This document shows positions 8,843 through 17,060 of a DNA stretch of 64,000 nucleotides, in pieces (within the stretch, counting starts at the first letter, position 1; every line of letters begins with the position of its first letter). Origin of the DNA: Phenylobacterium immobile (ATCC 35973) (GTDB lineage Bacteria; Pseudomonadota; Alphaproteobacteria; Caulobacterales; Caulobacteraceae); the NCBI RefSeq assembly GCF_001375595.1, contig NZ_CVJQ01000001.1, positions 2,815,816-2,879,815 on the forward strand. The letters run 5' to 3'. The notes beneath the pieces were generated by a model. That model made no database searches, was not told where the DNA came from, and saw only the letters and a program-made list of their open reading frames with translations. Made by a program: the position numbers and the translations under genes.

Positions 8843-9270
8843 CGGCGACGCGCCTTCAGGCCGAAGAAGACATGGCCGTTCCACTTGGTCCCTGTGATCC
8901 GCTGAGCGGCCTCCGACAAGGAGCCCAGCCGCTCGCCCTGGTAGCTGAAGCCATCCTCCAGCACCCGAACCTCGTGGCGCACGCCGCGCCATTCCTTGAT
9001 CAGGGAAGAGCCCGACTTCAGCGCTGGCCCAGGCGTCGGCGTGTAGCTCCGGTCCTCGGTGAACCGCCGCGCCAGTTCGGCCATCTTCCGCTTGGCCGGT
9101 CCCGGCAGATCGCCATGCGCCCTGACCTGCAGTCGATGAGCCAGGGCCAGCGCCAGAAGATCACGGGTGCGCAGCTTCGGCGGCTCGACACCGAGGCGCT
9201 CCGTCCATGTCGCGCGCAGTTCGGCGAGCGACATGGACTCCAGCCCAGCGAGGAAGTCGCCGGCGCTCAC
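8839..9270 (-). CDS. DUF2924 domain-containing protein
   Basis: This 143-residue protein belongs to DUF2924, which is found almost always beside large serine recombinases in Alphaproteobacteria. Visible family features are MSLAELRATWTERLGVEPP near the start, LALALAHRLQ, and the C-terminal LIKEWRGVRHEVRVLEDGF plus GSLSEAAQRITGTKWNGHVFFGL. The last block resembles a small DNA-recognition fold found in other recombinase accessory proteins. No activity is established. Both its start and stop overlap neighbouring genes by 4 bp, so it is made in step with the recombinase and may help it bind or select its site (inference). Confidence 0.9.
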   Translation of the reverse strand: MSAGDFLAGLESMSLAELRATWTERLGVEPPKLRTRDLLALALAHRLQVRAHGDLPGPAKRKMAELARRFTEDRSYTPTPGPALKSGSSLIKEWRGVRHEVRVLEDGFSYQGERLGSLSEAAQRITGTKWNGHVFFGLKARRR

Positions 9271-9542
9271 GCGCCGGCTCCCTTCACGATGCGGTAAACG
9301 CGGCCCGCTTCGGATTTCTCGGAGGTCACCGCGAAGCCCAGCTTCTTCTTGATGGAGCCGGCGATGGCGCCGCGCACTGAGTGAGCCTGCCAGCCGGTGG
9401 CCGCCTGCATCACATCCAAGCTGGCCCCCTCCGGCCGCAGTAACAGCGCCACCAGCGCACCGAGCTTGCCCCTCGGCGTCACGGCCTCGGGCGCCGCGGG
9501 CCCAACCTCTTCACGCTGAGTGTTCATCTTGGACTTGGTCAT
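9267..9542 (-). CDS. DUF3489 domain-containing protein
   Basis: This is a 91-residue basic protein. The segment GKLGALVALLLRPEGASLDVMQAATGWQAHSVRGAIAGS is the DUF3489 signature and reads as a winged-helix or HTH-like DNA-binding unit. It ends with KKKLGFAVTSEKSEAGRVYRI. It is the first gene of the DUF3489-DUF2924-recombinase operon and overlaps the next gene by 4 bp. By position it is a likely regulator or accessory DNA-binding factor of the recombinase, but this is inference. Confidence 0.88.
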   Translation of the reverse strand: MTKSKMNTQREEVGPAAPEAVTPRGKLGALVALLLRPEGASLDVMQAATGWQAHSVRGAIAGSIKKKLGFAVTSEKSEAGRVYRIVKGAGA

Positions 9543-9916
9543 ATTCGCCTCCGATACGCGGGTCCGCCCATCGCGGTCCCCGTACTGAGGCGAGCCCGGT
9601 TGGCCGGGCGCGGCGACACTACCGCTTCCGTACTGGGCGAAGTCCAGCGTGAAGAGCCGGAAGATATCGGTCGGCGAAGGATCAGCGAAAACAATGATTT
9701 ATAGCGCTGAGGTTGCGAATCACTACGAACCCTTTCACTCTGATCACAGCCTCAAGGGCCGCCCGATCATGAGATCGGGATCATCAGAGCATCAGGCTGA
9801 CGCCTGGCAGCATCTCGCGACGTCATCCGTCCGAGGAGCAGATCTGAAGCGCAATCTTCGCCTGCCTGCAGGCGCAAGCTCGCGTGGACGGCTGCTCCCT
9901 CGTCGGAAAGACGGAG
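9543..9916. promoter_or_regulatory. Divergent regulatory region between the recombinase operon and the methylase-terminase operon
   Basis: This region should carry both divergent promoters. It contains a direct repeat CCGTACTG at 9580-9587 and 9628-9635, a short hairpin CCCGG/CCGGG between the two copies, and a perfect 7-bp inverted repeat CCCGATC/GATCGGG at 9762-9779 with a 4-nt loop. The direct repeats lie close to the DUF3489 start and could be operator or recombination half-sites. No convincing gene is present. Confidence 0.5.
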
Positions 9917-11296
9917 ATGCTTCAATCCACCCCGCCTCGCACCCGCGAACGCAGCCGCCCCCTGACCTCACCCTCGTGTGAAATCGTCCTGACGCCGCTC
10001 GCCGCGCTCGCCATGCCAGCGCGCAAACTCCGGCGTCGCAAGTCCGACCGCATCCGCAGCCACGCTGACCGCATCGAGGAACACCGCTTCGATCCACCGC
10101 TCCTGGCGCTGAGAAGCGGTGAGATCATCTTCGGCGAGGACACCGCCGAAGCCTACCGGCTCCTAGAACGGTCGGAGGTTCCGGTCATCTACGTGGACGA
10201 CAGGCCGCCGGAGCAGATCGCCGCCCTGCGTCTATGGCTGGAACGCCATCATGCCGAGGGCGATTGGGACATGGACGCGGTGAAAGCCGAGTTCGAGCTG
10301 ATCTGCGAGATCGATCCGCAGTGGCTCGACGCCACCCACTGGGACATGGCCGATATCGACTTGGCCCTGCAACTCGGCGCCACGGCCATTGAAGACCACG
10401 GTGATGGCGAAGCCCCCGCTAAGCCCGAGCACCCCATCGTCACCCGCGACGGTGACATCTGGGTCTGGGCGGCGGGGCACCGGCTGATCTGCGGCAATTC
10501 CCGCGACGCTGCGACCATCGCCCGGCTGATGGATGGCGCCACGGCTCATCTCCTGGCCGCCGACCCGCCGTTCGGGACCAAGGTGGCGGCCATCAGCCGC
10601 TCGCACCAGGAGTGGAAGGAAGGCTCGGGCATGAGCGAGGCCCAGTCGATCACCTTCTTCACGGAGTTCCTGCAGGCCGGCCTGACCGCAACACGCGATG
10701 GCGCGCTGGTCTATCTCTTCATCGACTGGAAGGGGCTCTTCCCACTGCTGACGGTCATCCGATCGGTCGGTCTGGAACAGAAGACGCTGTGCACCTGGGA
10801 CAAGCAGTCCGCGGGCATGGGCGGTCTCTACCGGAACCAGGCCGAGCACATCGTTGTCGCCAAGCACGGCAAGGCCAGGTCGATCGACAACGTCCGGCTG
10901 GGCGCCAAACGCAAGGGGCGCAGCACCATCTGGTCGGTTCCTGGATATGCCGGGTTCCGGCCGGACCGGGCACAGGCGCTGCAGGACCATGCCTGCACCA
11001 AGCCTCAGGCCCTGCTGATGGACATTCTGCTCGACGCCTCCAATCCAGGCCACATCTGCCTCGATCCGTTCGTCGGCTCCGGGTCCATGATCCTGGCGGC
11101 ACAGCGGACAAAGCGGATCTGCTACGGCTGCGAGATCGAGGAGCGCTTCTGTGACATCGCCGTGCGGCGGATGTTCGAATTGACCGGCCTCTTCCCTGTC
11201 CATGCAGAGCTGGGTGTTCCCTTCGACCAAGTTGCGGCCCAGCGTGGCGTGACGCTCGCCTCGTCCACCGGCGCCGCCGCCGACGATCAGCCGTGA
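9917..11296 (+). CDS. ParB-like nuclease domain / DNA modification methylase fusion
   Basis: This protein of about 459 residues has two parts. Residues about 15-95 are a ParB/sulfiredoxin-type N-terminal domain (IVLTPLAALAM, SHADRIEEHRFDPPLLAL, VPVIYVDDRPPE). The rest is a beta-class amino-methyltransferase with the catalytic motif DPPF at about residue 214 and the AdoMet loop DPFVGSGSM at about residue 383. It should methylate adenine N6 or cytosine N4 in DNA. A longer GTG start at 9884 is possible, but the ATG at 9917 has GGAAAG upstream. It leads a plus operon with DUF5681 and the terminase gene. No partner restriction enzyme is adjacent. Confidence 0.88.
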   Translation: MLQSTPPRTRERSRPLTSPSCEIVLTPLAALAMPARKLRRRKSDRIRSHADRIEEHRFDPPLLALRSGEIIFGEDTAEAYRLLERSEVPVIYVDDRPPEQIAALRLWLERHHAEGDWDMDAVKAEFELICEIDPQWLDATHWDMADIDLALQLGATAIEDHGDGEAPAKPEHPIVTRDGDIWVWAAGHRLICGNSRDAATIARLMDGATAHLLAADPPFGTKVAAISRSHQEWKEGSGMSEAQSITFFTEFLQAGLTATRDGALVYLFIDWKGLFPLLTVIRSVGLEQKTLCTWDKQSAGMGGLYRNQAEHIVVAKHGKARSIDNVRLGAKRKGRSTIWSVPGYAGFRPDRAQALQDHACTKPQALLMDILLDASNPGHICLDPFVGSGSMILAAQRTKRICYGCEIEERFCDIAVRRMFELTGLFPVHAELGVPFDQVAAQRGVTLASSTGAAADDQP

Positions 11297-11306
11297 GGGG
11301 GCGGTC

Positions 11307-11723
11307 ATGGCGAAGAACTCCAAACGTCCCGGCGGAAGCCCGCCTAAGACGCATCAGTTCAAGCCCGGCCAAAGCGGCAATCCGGGCGGACGGCCGAAGA
11401 AAAAGAAGACCATGCGCGACGCCATCGACGTGGCGTTGGAGCGCATGGTCGAGGCCACGCTCGATGGGCAGCGGCAGTCGATGCCGCTCAAGGATGCCTT
11501 GGCCAACACGTTCCTGGCCAAGATCGGGAGTGATCCGGAGCTATTCATCAGGGCCATGCGCTGGCTGGAGGGCGAAAACCCTCCAGCCCAGCTTGTCGAA
11601 GCAGACCCGAGCATCCTCGCCGACTTCGAGGCCGACGAAGACGCCGCCATCTACGACGCCACGATCGCCCGTGAGCTTCGCCGGCGTGGTGATCGCGAGA
11701 CGGAGGATGACAGCGATGTCTGA
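11307..11723 (+). CDS. DUF5681 domain-containing protein
   Basis: This is a 138-residue protein. Its N-terminus HQFKPGQSGNPGGRPKKKK is the DUF5681 hallmark, a basic Gly-rich peptide of a kind often encoded immediately before phage terminase large-subunit genes. The remainder is acidic and helical (LADFEADEDAAIYDATIARELRRRG). By position it may play a small-terminase-like DNA-recognition role, but that is not demonstrated. It sits 10 bp after the methylase gene and overlaps the terminase start by 8 bp. Confidence 0.85.
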   Translation: MAKNSKRPGGSPPKTHQFKPGQSGNPGGRPKKKKTMRDAIDVALERMVEATLDGQRQSMPLKDALANTFLAKIGSDPELFIRAMRWLEGENPPAQLVEADPSILADFEADEDAAIYDATIARELRRRGDRETEDDSDV

Positions 11724-13152
11724 CCGCCGCCGCGAACTGGAGGCCATGCTCCGCCAGGACTTCATGGCCTTCTTCATGAAGGTGTTCGCCACCCTGGAGC
11801 CCGGCATCGGCTTCGCGCCGAACTGGCACTACGAGCACCTCGCCTGGCAGCTGGAGCGTGTGCGGCTGGGCGAGGTCCGGCGGCTGATCATCAACGTGCC
11901 GCCGAGGTCCGGGAAATCCATCCTGGCCTCGGTCGCTTGGCCCATGTTCGTCATGGGTCAGGATCCGACCCGGCGGCTCATCTGCGTCAGCCACACAGAG
12001 GAACTGGCCCGCAAGTTCAACGTCGATCGGCGCACCATCGCCCAGCAGCCCTGGTACCAGTCGTTGTTTCGAGGCTTCGACCTGCAAAGCTCACGGGACC
12101 TGGAGTTCATCACCACCCGCCACGGCGTCTGCTTCTCCTCCGGCGTCGGCGGCGCGGTGCTCGGCAAGGGCGCCGACATCATCATCATCGACGATCCGAT
12201 CAAGGCGCTCGCCGCCCTTTCCAAGGCCGAGCGCCGCCGGGTGGCGGAGTTCTATGACAACACCCTGGTCACCCGACTGAACGACAAGCAGGCGGGCGCC
12301 ATCGTGCTGATCATGCAGCGGCTGCACGAGGACGATCTCGTCGGCCATGTGCTGGAGAAGGACGATTGGGAAGTCGTCACCCTGCCGGCTATCGCGACCG
12401 AAGGCGGCGCCTTCCGGCTGAGCGATGCATGCGGCGATTACTATCGCCGGGCCGTGGGCGAGGTGCTGCATGCCGAACGTGAGCCGCTGTGGGTTCTGGA
12501 GCAGATGCGCAGGGTCCAGGGCGGGATGCTGTTCCAGGCCCAGTACCAGCAGCAGCCGGTTCCCGCGGACGGCGTGGTCATCAAGCGCGAGTGGCTGCGG
12601 TTCTATGAGCAGCAGCCGTCCGTCTTCGAGCGGATCGTCGTCTCCTGGGACACCGCCTCCACCCTGCAGGAGACCAGCGACTATTCCGTTGGCACGGTCT
12701 GGGGATCCGTTGGCATGGACTTCTATCTCTTGGATGTGGTGCGCGGGCGGTTCGAAACCCCGGACCTGCGCCGCAGGATCATGGAACTCTCCAGCCACTG
12801 GAGGGCGGACGTCACTATCGTCGAGAACACCGAGCTCGGCCGAGCGCTGGTCCAGGACATTCGGGTGGCCGGGGAACTCCGCCCGATCCTGCAGACACCC
12901 ACCTTCGACAAGGAGGCCCGATTGCTCGCCCAAGCCGCCCGCTTCGAAACTGGCCAGGTGCATCTGCCGGCGGAGGCGCCATGGCTCGCCGAATACGTCG
13001 GCGAACTCACCGCCTTCCCCAACGGCCGGCATGACGACCAGGTCGACGCCACCAGCCAGGCGCTGCGCTACCTCACGCGCGACGCCCACATCCGCAAGCC
13101 GCCCCAGCGGCGCTGGGTGGGCGAGCGGCGGCGTGTGCGGGAGCGCGGCTAA
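11716..13152 (+). CDS. Phage terminase large subunit
   Basis: This protein of about 478 residues is the motor and nuclease that packages DNA into phage heads. The ATPase domain has Walker A VPPRSGKS (about residue 60) and Walker B IIIIDD (about residue 155). The C-terminal RNase H-like nuclease has Asp in VVSWDTAS (about residue 312), VENTELG, and the final acidic pair in RHDDQVDA. An upstream GGAGG favours the ATG at 11716 over the one at 11707. No portal, protease or capsid gene follows; the next DNA is a set of gene fragments. The gene is intact in length, so it may be retained for a purpose other than making virions. Confidence 0.92.
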   Translation: MSDRRRELEAMLRQDFMAFFMKVFATLEPGIGFAPNWHYEHLAWQLERVRLGEVRRLIINVPPRSGKSILASVAWPMFVMGQDPTRRLICVSHTEELARKFNVDRRTIAQQPWYQSLFRGFDLQSSRDLEFITTRHGVCFSSGVGGAVLGKGADIIIIDDPIKALAALSKAERRRVAEFYDNTLVTRLNDKQAGAIVLIMQRLHEDDLVGHVLEKDDWEVVTLPAIATEGGAFRLSDACGDYYRRAVGEVLHAEREPLWVLEQMRRVQGGMLFQAQYQQQPVPADGVVIKREWLRFYEQQPSVFERIVVSWDTASTLQETSDYSVGTVWGSVGMDFYLLDVVRGRFETPDLRRRIMELSSHWRADVTIVENTELGRALVQDIRVAGELRPILQTPTFDKEARLLAQAARFETGQVHLPAEAPWLAEYVGELTAFPNGRHDDQVDATSQALRYLTRDAHIRKPPQRRWVGERRRVRERG

Positions 13153-13740
13153 GCCAGCCGCGCCTTGAACCAGTCCATGGCCCGCAGGAAGGCTTCGGTG
13201 GAGGCCGGGGTGAAGTCGGCCAGGGCCAGCCTGGGCTGCTTGACGATGGCGTCGCTGGGAAGTGGATCCCGCAGAGCAAGATTGATCTGCTCGCGCCAGG
13301 CGTCGCGTTCGGTCGCAGCCTCGAACACCGGCCGCCTGGCCAGCCCGCCCATATAGAGCGTCAGCTGTCCGTCCGGGCCGATCAGGAACGGATAGAGATT
13401 GTCGCCGTGCACGCTGAACACTGGGCCGATGGCCCCGGCGGCGGTGATCTGCACCCGGTCGGCATTAGCATGACACCAGGCGATGATGTCGCGGGCCGCC
13501 TGGGCGGCGCCCGCCTCGCCCCGCGCGGCGATGGCCTCCAGCACCTTCGCCTCATCCCAGGCGGCTCTGACGCCGCCGACGCCCTTGCGATCCACGGCGC
13601 TCTGGCTGCGGCCGACCACCACCGGCGCCAGGGCCTTCATGCCCTCGCCGGCATATTGCCGAAGCTCCACCCCCAGCACCTCGGCCGGCTGCATCTGCAG
13701 GTTCAGGAACTCGATGATCCGCCGCAGCTCCTGCGGGATG
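13149..13740 (-). pseudogene. C-terminal fragment of an uncharacterised protein (probable nuclease-linked family)
   Basis: An open segment of about 180 residues starting near MQPAEVLGVELRQYAGEG looks like the C-terminal two-thirds of a larger protein. In frame upstream it continues sensibly as QELRRIIEFLNL to about 13740, where an in-frame TAG appears and plus-strand coding of another family begins. The pattern EVLGVELRQY resembles the middle of proteins carrying an N-terminal PD-(D/E)XK-like or endonuclease-type domain; this is an impression, not a firm match. The C-terminal part (LTLYMGGLARRPVF, TEAFLRAMDWFKARL) appears intact. Truncation fits recombination at 13740. Confidence 0.6.
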
Positions 13741-14004
13741 CCCTACCACGACCGCGCCGCGTTCGCCGCTGCCGTCGGCGCATGGTCATTCCCGCGCCAC
13801 TACCTCGATTTCGAGACGATCGCCCATGTGGTTCCTTCCTGGGCAGGCACCCGGCCGTACCAAGCCGTCCCGTTCCAATTCTCGTGTCAGGTTGAAAAGG
13901 CGGACGGCGCGCTCACGCATACCGGCTTCCTCGACCTGTCGGGCGATGATCCGAGCCGCGCCTGCGCCGAGGCGCTGATCGCCTGCATCGGCGATGAGGG
14001 AGGC
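13738..14004 (+). pseudogene. Internal fragment of a DUF2779 family protein
   Basis: About 88 codons on the plus strand match the core of DUF2779, a nuclease-like family: FPRHYLDFETIAHVVPSW, GTRPYQAVPFQFSCQ, GFLDLSGDDPSRACAEALIACIGDEG. HYLDFETI is the acidic DnaQ-like motif. Both ends stop abruptly. The left end meets the minus-strand fragment at about 13740, and the right end meets another minus-strand 5' fragment at about 14005. It is therefore an orphan piece without start or end of its own family. Confidence 0.65.
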
Positions 14005-14005
14005 C

Positions 14006-14132
14006 GCCCTGTGGAGAGGACTTCGGCGTTGAAAGCGACGCCCGTCCACGCCTCCGGCGCGGCCTCTACCTTGGCACCCAAGGACGCCGCCGCCGCCAGG
14101 ATGAGGTCATGAAACTTCGGGGGTTCTCGCAT
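14006..14132 (-). pseudogene. 5' fragment of a gene coupled to the FAD-binding protein gene
   Basis: The ATG at 14132 overlaps the TGA of the upstream 836-codon gene (sequence TGATG), a classic translational coupling. About 40 codons (MREPPKFHDLILAAAAS, then EAWTGVAFNAEVLS) look genuine before the frame runs into DUF2779 DNA in antisense at about 14006. The original partner gene has therefore lost everything after its N-terminus. I cannot name the family from this short piece. Confidence 0.5.
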
Positions 14133-16642
14133 CAGGCCTCTCCCTCGATGAGGTCACGGGCCGAGTCCGCGCGCCACGCAAGTACGCCAGTGAGAAAAAT
14201 GTTCAGCGCCGGCAGGCCCTGTTCGAGCGCGTCGAGGAACTGATCATCTGCCCCCAGGACCAAGGGTCGTTCTGTGGCGGCGATTTCACCCACGCGTGGC
14301 CGGTCATCGATAAGCTCGTCCATCCGGGGTTCTCCGCGCAGGAACTCAAAGGCGGCCTTCAACTCCGCGAGCAATACGATCTGGGTCGACCAGGGGCGCT
14401 CCGCCACGCGGGCCCCGATGTCGCGGCCCTCGATCCAAGTCACGCCGCACGCGTGGCCGGCGCCGGCAGCGCCGCGCAGGTTTCCCGGATGGGCAGTCGC
14501 AGGCGACATGGGGCGCTCACTCCCCACAACGAAGGCGAGCGCGAACAAGGCCGCTTTGAGCAGGTGGCTTCGGATCGTCTTGGTTCCGACGCGCACCAAT
14601 GTGGTCTCCCCGCCGTCCTCGTAGTCCCGATCGTCGGCGAGCAGGACGAGGAACCGCCGTAAGGCGTTGGCGTCGCCTTGAAGCGCTGGCCGCCAGTCTT
14701 CCCAGAGAGCCCAAAGCGCGGTGCGGAGCCCGGCTTCGATCGCCCAACCGCACTCAATCGGATCCGGTCGTCCAACCACGTCATAGATTTGTTCGTGAAG
14801 CGTCCGCAGGACCTCCACATCAAGCGCGCGGTGAACCGTTGCCACGAAGTCGGGAAGCGGAATCAATTGCGGATTGGCGGCCGCCGCCTGTTCCCGAGGT
14901 CCCTCGACCTGGAAGCGGATCTCGAGGTTGCCTGGCAAGGCCCGCCCCCGCACCGCGTAGCCCAGAGCTTCCGCCCACCGGCGGCGATCGTGGACAAAGA
15001 AGGCGGAGCTCAGGGCGTGACCGCACAGCCGCGCCAACAGCCCGACCAATGTGGGCGCATCGCGCGCAGCGAGGCTGCAGTCGACGACGACCGCGCGCTC
15101 GTCGCGCCAGGCCTCCGCCAACGCCGCTGGCTCCAGATTGCCGGTGACGACCAGGTCGCCGTCCGCGGCACGGTCGATCCGCAAGCGCACCGACGTGTCG
15201 GCGGCCGGGGCAGGTTCGGGTGGACCCAGGGGCTGCATGTCCGGCGAGTGGAAGGCTGCGAACCTCGCCGCCGCCTCGGGTGTCAGGGCCGGCGTCTGCG
15301 GCCTGAACCCCTCAAGCGGATTCGTCGCGGCGGCCGGCATCGCATCGACACACTCCTGGAAGTGGCCGAGGTTCGCGTGACCGTCGGGGCCAAGGCGCAG
15401 AAAGCGACGCCAGGGATGGAACGCATCCTCGCCCATCAGCTTGATGTCGCCGATCGCCGGCACCGGCCCGTCGAATTCGAGCCCCACCGTGGTGCTGAGG
15501 GCGTTGTTTCCGCGGTTTTCGTCGGCGACAAGCGCGAGGGTGCATCCGAGGCGGTTCAGGATCGCCGTATTGCGCTTGAACAGCTGCGGGTCACGCGTGT
15601 GAAGGCGTACGCGCACATTGGCGCGAAGATGATCGCCGATCTCCGTCAGCACGCCGTTCGGAAGGAGCGGGATCACGCGCGTCCGATAGGCCTCGTAGAT
15701 GTCCACGGCCGCGCCCGGCAACCAGGCCTCCTCTTCGATCAGGTTCAGTTCGTCCCGCGCGGGGCCAAGGTTGAGGCCGGTGATGAGGTTGCAGATCTCC
15801 TGATGGGGCATGGGCCGAAACGCGGCCCCCATGAAATCCACCAAGCCGCCGTCCCCGTTGCCGGACACGAAAATGTCCATGGTGCCCGCTGGCAGGACTG
15901 GCCCCTCGAGCTGCGAAAGGGTCCAGTAGGATGGGGTGTCGCCGTCGATGAAGCGTTCGGTACCGAAGCCAACGCTGAGGATGACGGCATCATAGACATC
16001 GCTGCGATAGGCGCTGTCCCTGAGCACAACGCGAACGCCCTCCATGTTGAAGGGGCGCACGCCCGTGACCGTGGTGTCGGTGCGCAGCTGGATCTGCGTG
16101 CCGCGAGACTCGTCGTCGAACTGTTTGCGCAGGTGCTTCTGGACGTCGCGCGCTGGGCCGGCGCTCCAGTTCAGGATGGGCAGTCCAGCCGAAACCTCGG
16201 TCGCGGGTCCGGCCGGCCAGTCGTAGTTGTGGGGGTGCAAGTATCTGTTGCTGGCTTCCTGGAGTTCCAGGACCTCGGATCGCATTTCGTAGACGTGAAT
16301 GGCCCGCAAACCGGACGCCGCTTTGGCCAAGGCGATGGCGGCCGTCAAGCCAGCGGCTCCGGCGCCGATGATCGCGACGCGGCCGTTGGCGCGCACCAGG
16401 TTCTGATCGAGGATCGCTGCGACTAGGTTGAGCGCCCTAATTTGCTGCGAGAAGACCGTGACCCGCTTTTCGAAACAGCCGAGGAAGAACACGCTCCGTG
16501 TGTTCGGAACGCGCATGTGTTCGATGATCTGAAGCGGTGTCATAACCACGTCTAGATTGGCCTTCAGCTCGCCAATGCGTCCGAGGTGGTCCACCCGTCG
16601 CGTCGCCGCGGCACATACATGTGCTGATCCCCCCGAGACCAT
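14132..16642 (-). CDS. FAD/NAD(P)-binding protein with large C-terminal extension (candidate defence effector)
   Basis: This protein of up to 836 residues is unlike standard metabolic flavoproteins. After an N-terminal helical part containing SVFFLGCFEKRVTVFSQQ comes a Rossmann dinucleotide-binding loop VAIIGAGAAGLTAAIAL (about residues 86-102), then YLHPHNYDWPAG, GLPILNWSAGPA and VILSVGFGTERF, consistent with an FAD/NAD(P) oxidoreductase fold. The last 350 residues form a separate region with no recognised motif (VVVDCSLAARDAPTLVGLLARL, FVVGSERPMSP). The start is uncertain; an internal ATG at 16543 (MTPLQIIEHM) is also plausible. It is coupled to a truncated second gene and sits among restriction and Fic genes. 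That context suggests a role in conflict with phages or plasmids; the activity is unknown. Confidence 0.65.
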   Translation of the reverse strand: MVSGGSAHVCAAATRRVDHLGRIGELKANLDVVMTPLQIIEHMRVPNTRSVFFLGCFEKRVTVFSQQIRALNLVAAILDQNLVRANGRVAIIGAGAAGLTAAIALAKAASGLRAIHVYEMRSEVLELQEASNRYLHPHNYDWPAGPATEVSAGLPILNWSAGPARDVQKHLRKQFDDESRGTQIQLRTDTTVTGVRPFNMEGVRVVLRDSAYRSDVYDAVILSVGFGTERFIDGDTPSYWTLSQLEGPVLPAGTMDIFVSGNGDGGLVDFMGAAFRPMPHQEICNLITGLNLGPARDELNLIEEEAWLPGAAVDIYEAYRTRVIPLLPNGVLTEIGDHLRANVRVRLHTRDPQLFKRNTAILNRLGCTLALVADENRGNNALSTTVGLEFDGPVPAIGDIKLMGEDAFHPWRRFLRLGPDGHANLGHFQECVDAMPAAATNPLEGFRPQTPALTPEAAARFAAFHSPDMQPLGPPEPAPAADTSVRLRIDRAADGDLVVTGNLEPAALAEAWRDERAVVVDCSLAARDAPTLVGLLARLCGHALSSAFFVHDRRRWAEALGYAVRGRALPGNLEIRFQVEGPREQAAAANPQLIPLPDFVATVHRALDVEVLRTLHEQIYDVVGRPDPIECGWAIEAGLRTALWALWEDWRPALQGDANALRRFLVLLADDRDYEDGGETTLVRVGTKTIRSHLLKAALFALAFVVGSERPMSPATAHPGNLRGAAGAGHACGVTWIEGRDIGARVAERPWSTQIVLLAELKAAFEFLRGEPRMDELIDDRPRVGEIAATERPLVLGADDQFLDALEQGLPALNIFLTGVLAWRADSARDLIEGEA

Positions 16643-17060
16643 TCCTATCGTCGCATCCTATGCGTGTGGCGGACGCTGGACACGACTCGACGGCGACGTT
16701 GACCTCATTCTAGCTTCAATGCCAATGCGATCATCGCTGAGCACACCAAGTTTGGGATCATCCCGTTACTCTGGGGCCACGGCTCGGCCCGTCCCCTCCG
16801 CTCTTTTCTCTGCGACCTGCTCCCGACACTCCGACCTTCGCCGCCCGCCAGCAGATCTTGCGAAGGTCGGCAACGAGTCAGGTCCGGTCTAACCAACGCC
16901 CGTAAGCGCGCGCCGATTTCTGATAACCCTGCATCTGCGAACTCGACGACTTACGTATTTGGCGGCGCGATAGCTTTGCGGTCCGCAGATCAAAAGGGCT
17001 TTTCCCAGCCGCCGGCCACCTTGGAGCCCCCTGCCTCACCCGGCACTTGGCTTCAAGGAC
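16643..17060. other. Intergenic stretch with an 11-bp perfect inverted repeat
   Basis: No gene is visible in this 418-bp region. It contains a perfect 11-bp inverted repeat CCGACCTTCGC/GCGAAGGTCGG at 16831-16841 and 16860-16870, with an 18-nt loop. The repeat lies about 190 bp beyond the hsdR stop and about 190 bp before the FAD-protein start on the same strand. It lacks a U-run, so an operator or structured leader is as likely as a terminator. Confidence 0.5.

Noticed and set aside
9649..9981. Open frame of 110 codons before the methylase gene
   Set aside because: It runs into the methylase gene in another frame, has no good ribosome-binding site and no family resemblance.
9884..13152. Complete prophage
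   Set aside because: Only a terminase, DUF5681 and a methylase are present; no portal, capsid, tail or lysis genes follow.
14678..16426. Long plus-strand open frame opposite the FAD-binding protein gene
   Set aside because: It has the Arg/His-rich composition of a shadow frame; the minus strand carries clear Rossmann motifs.
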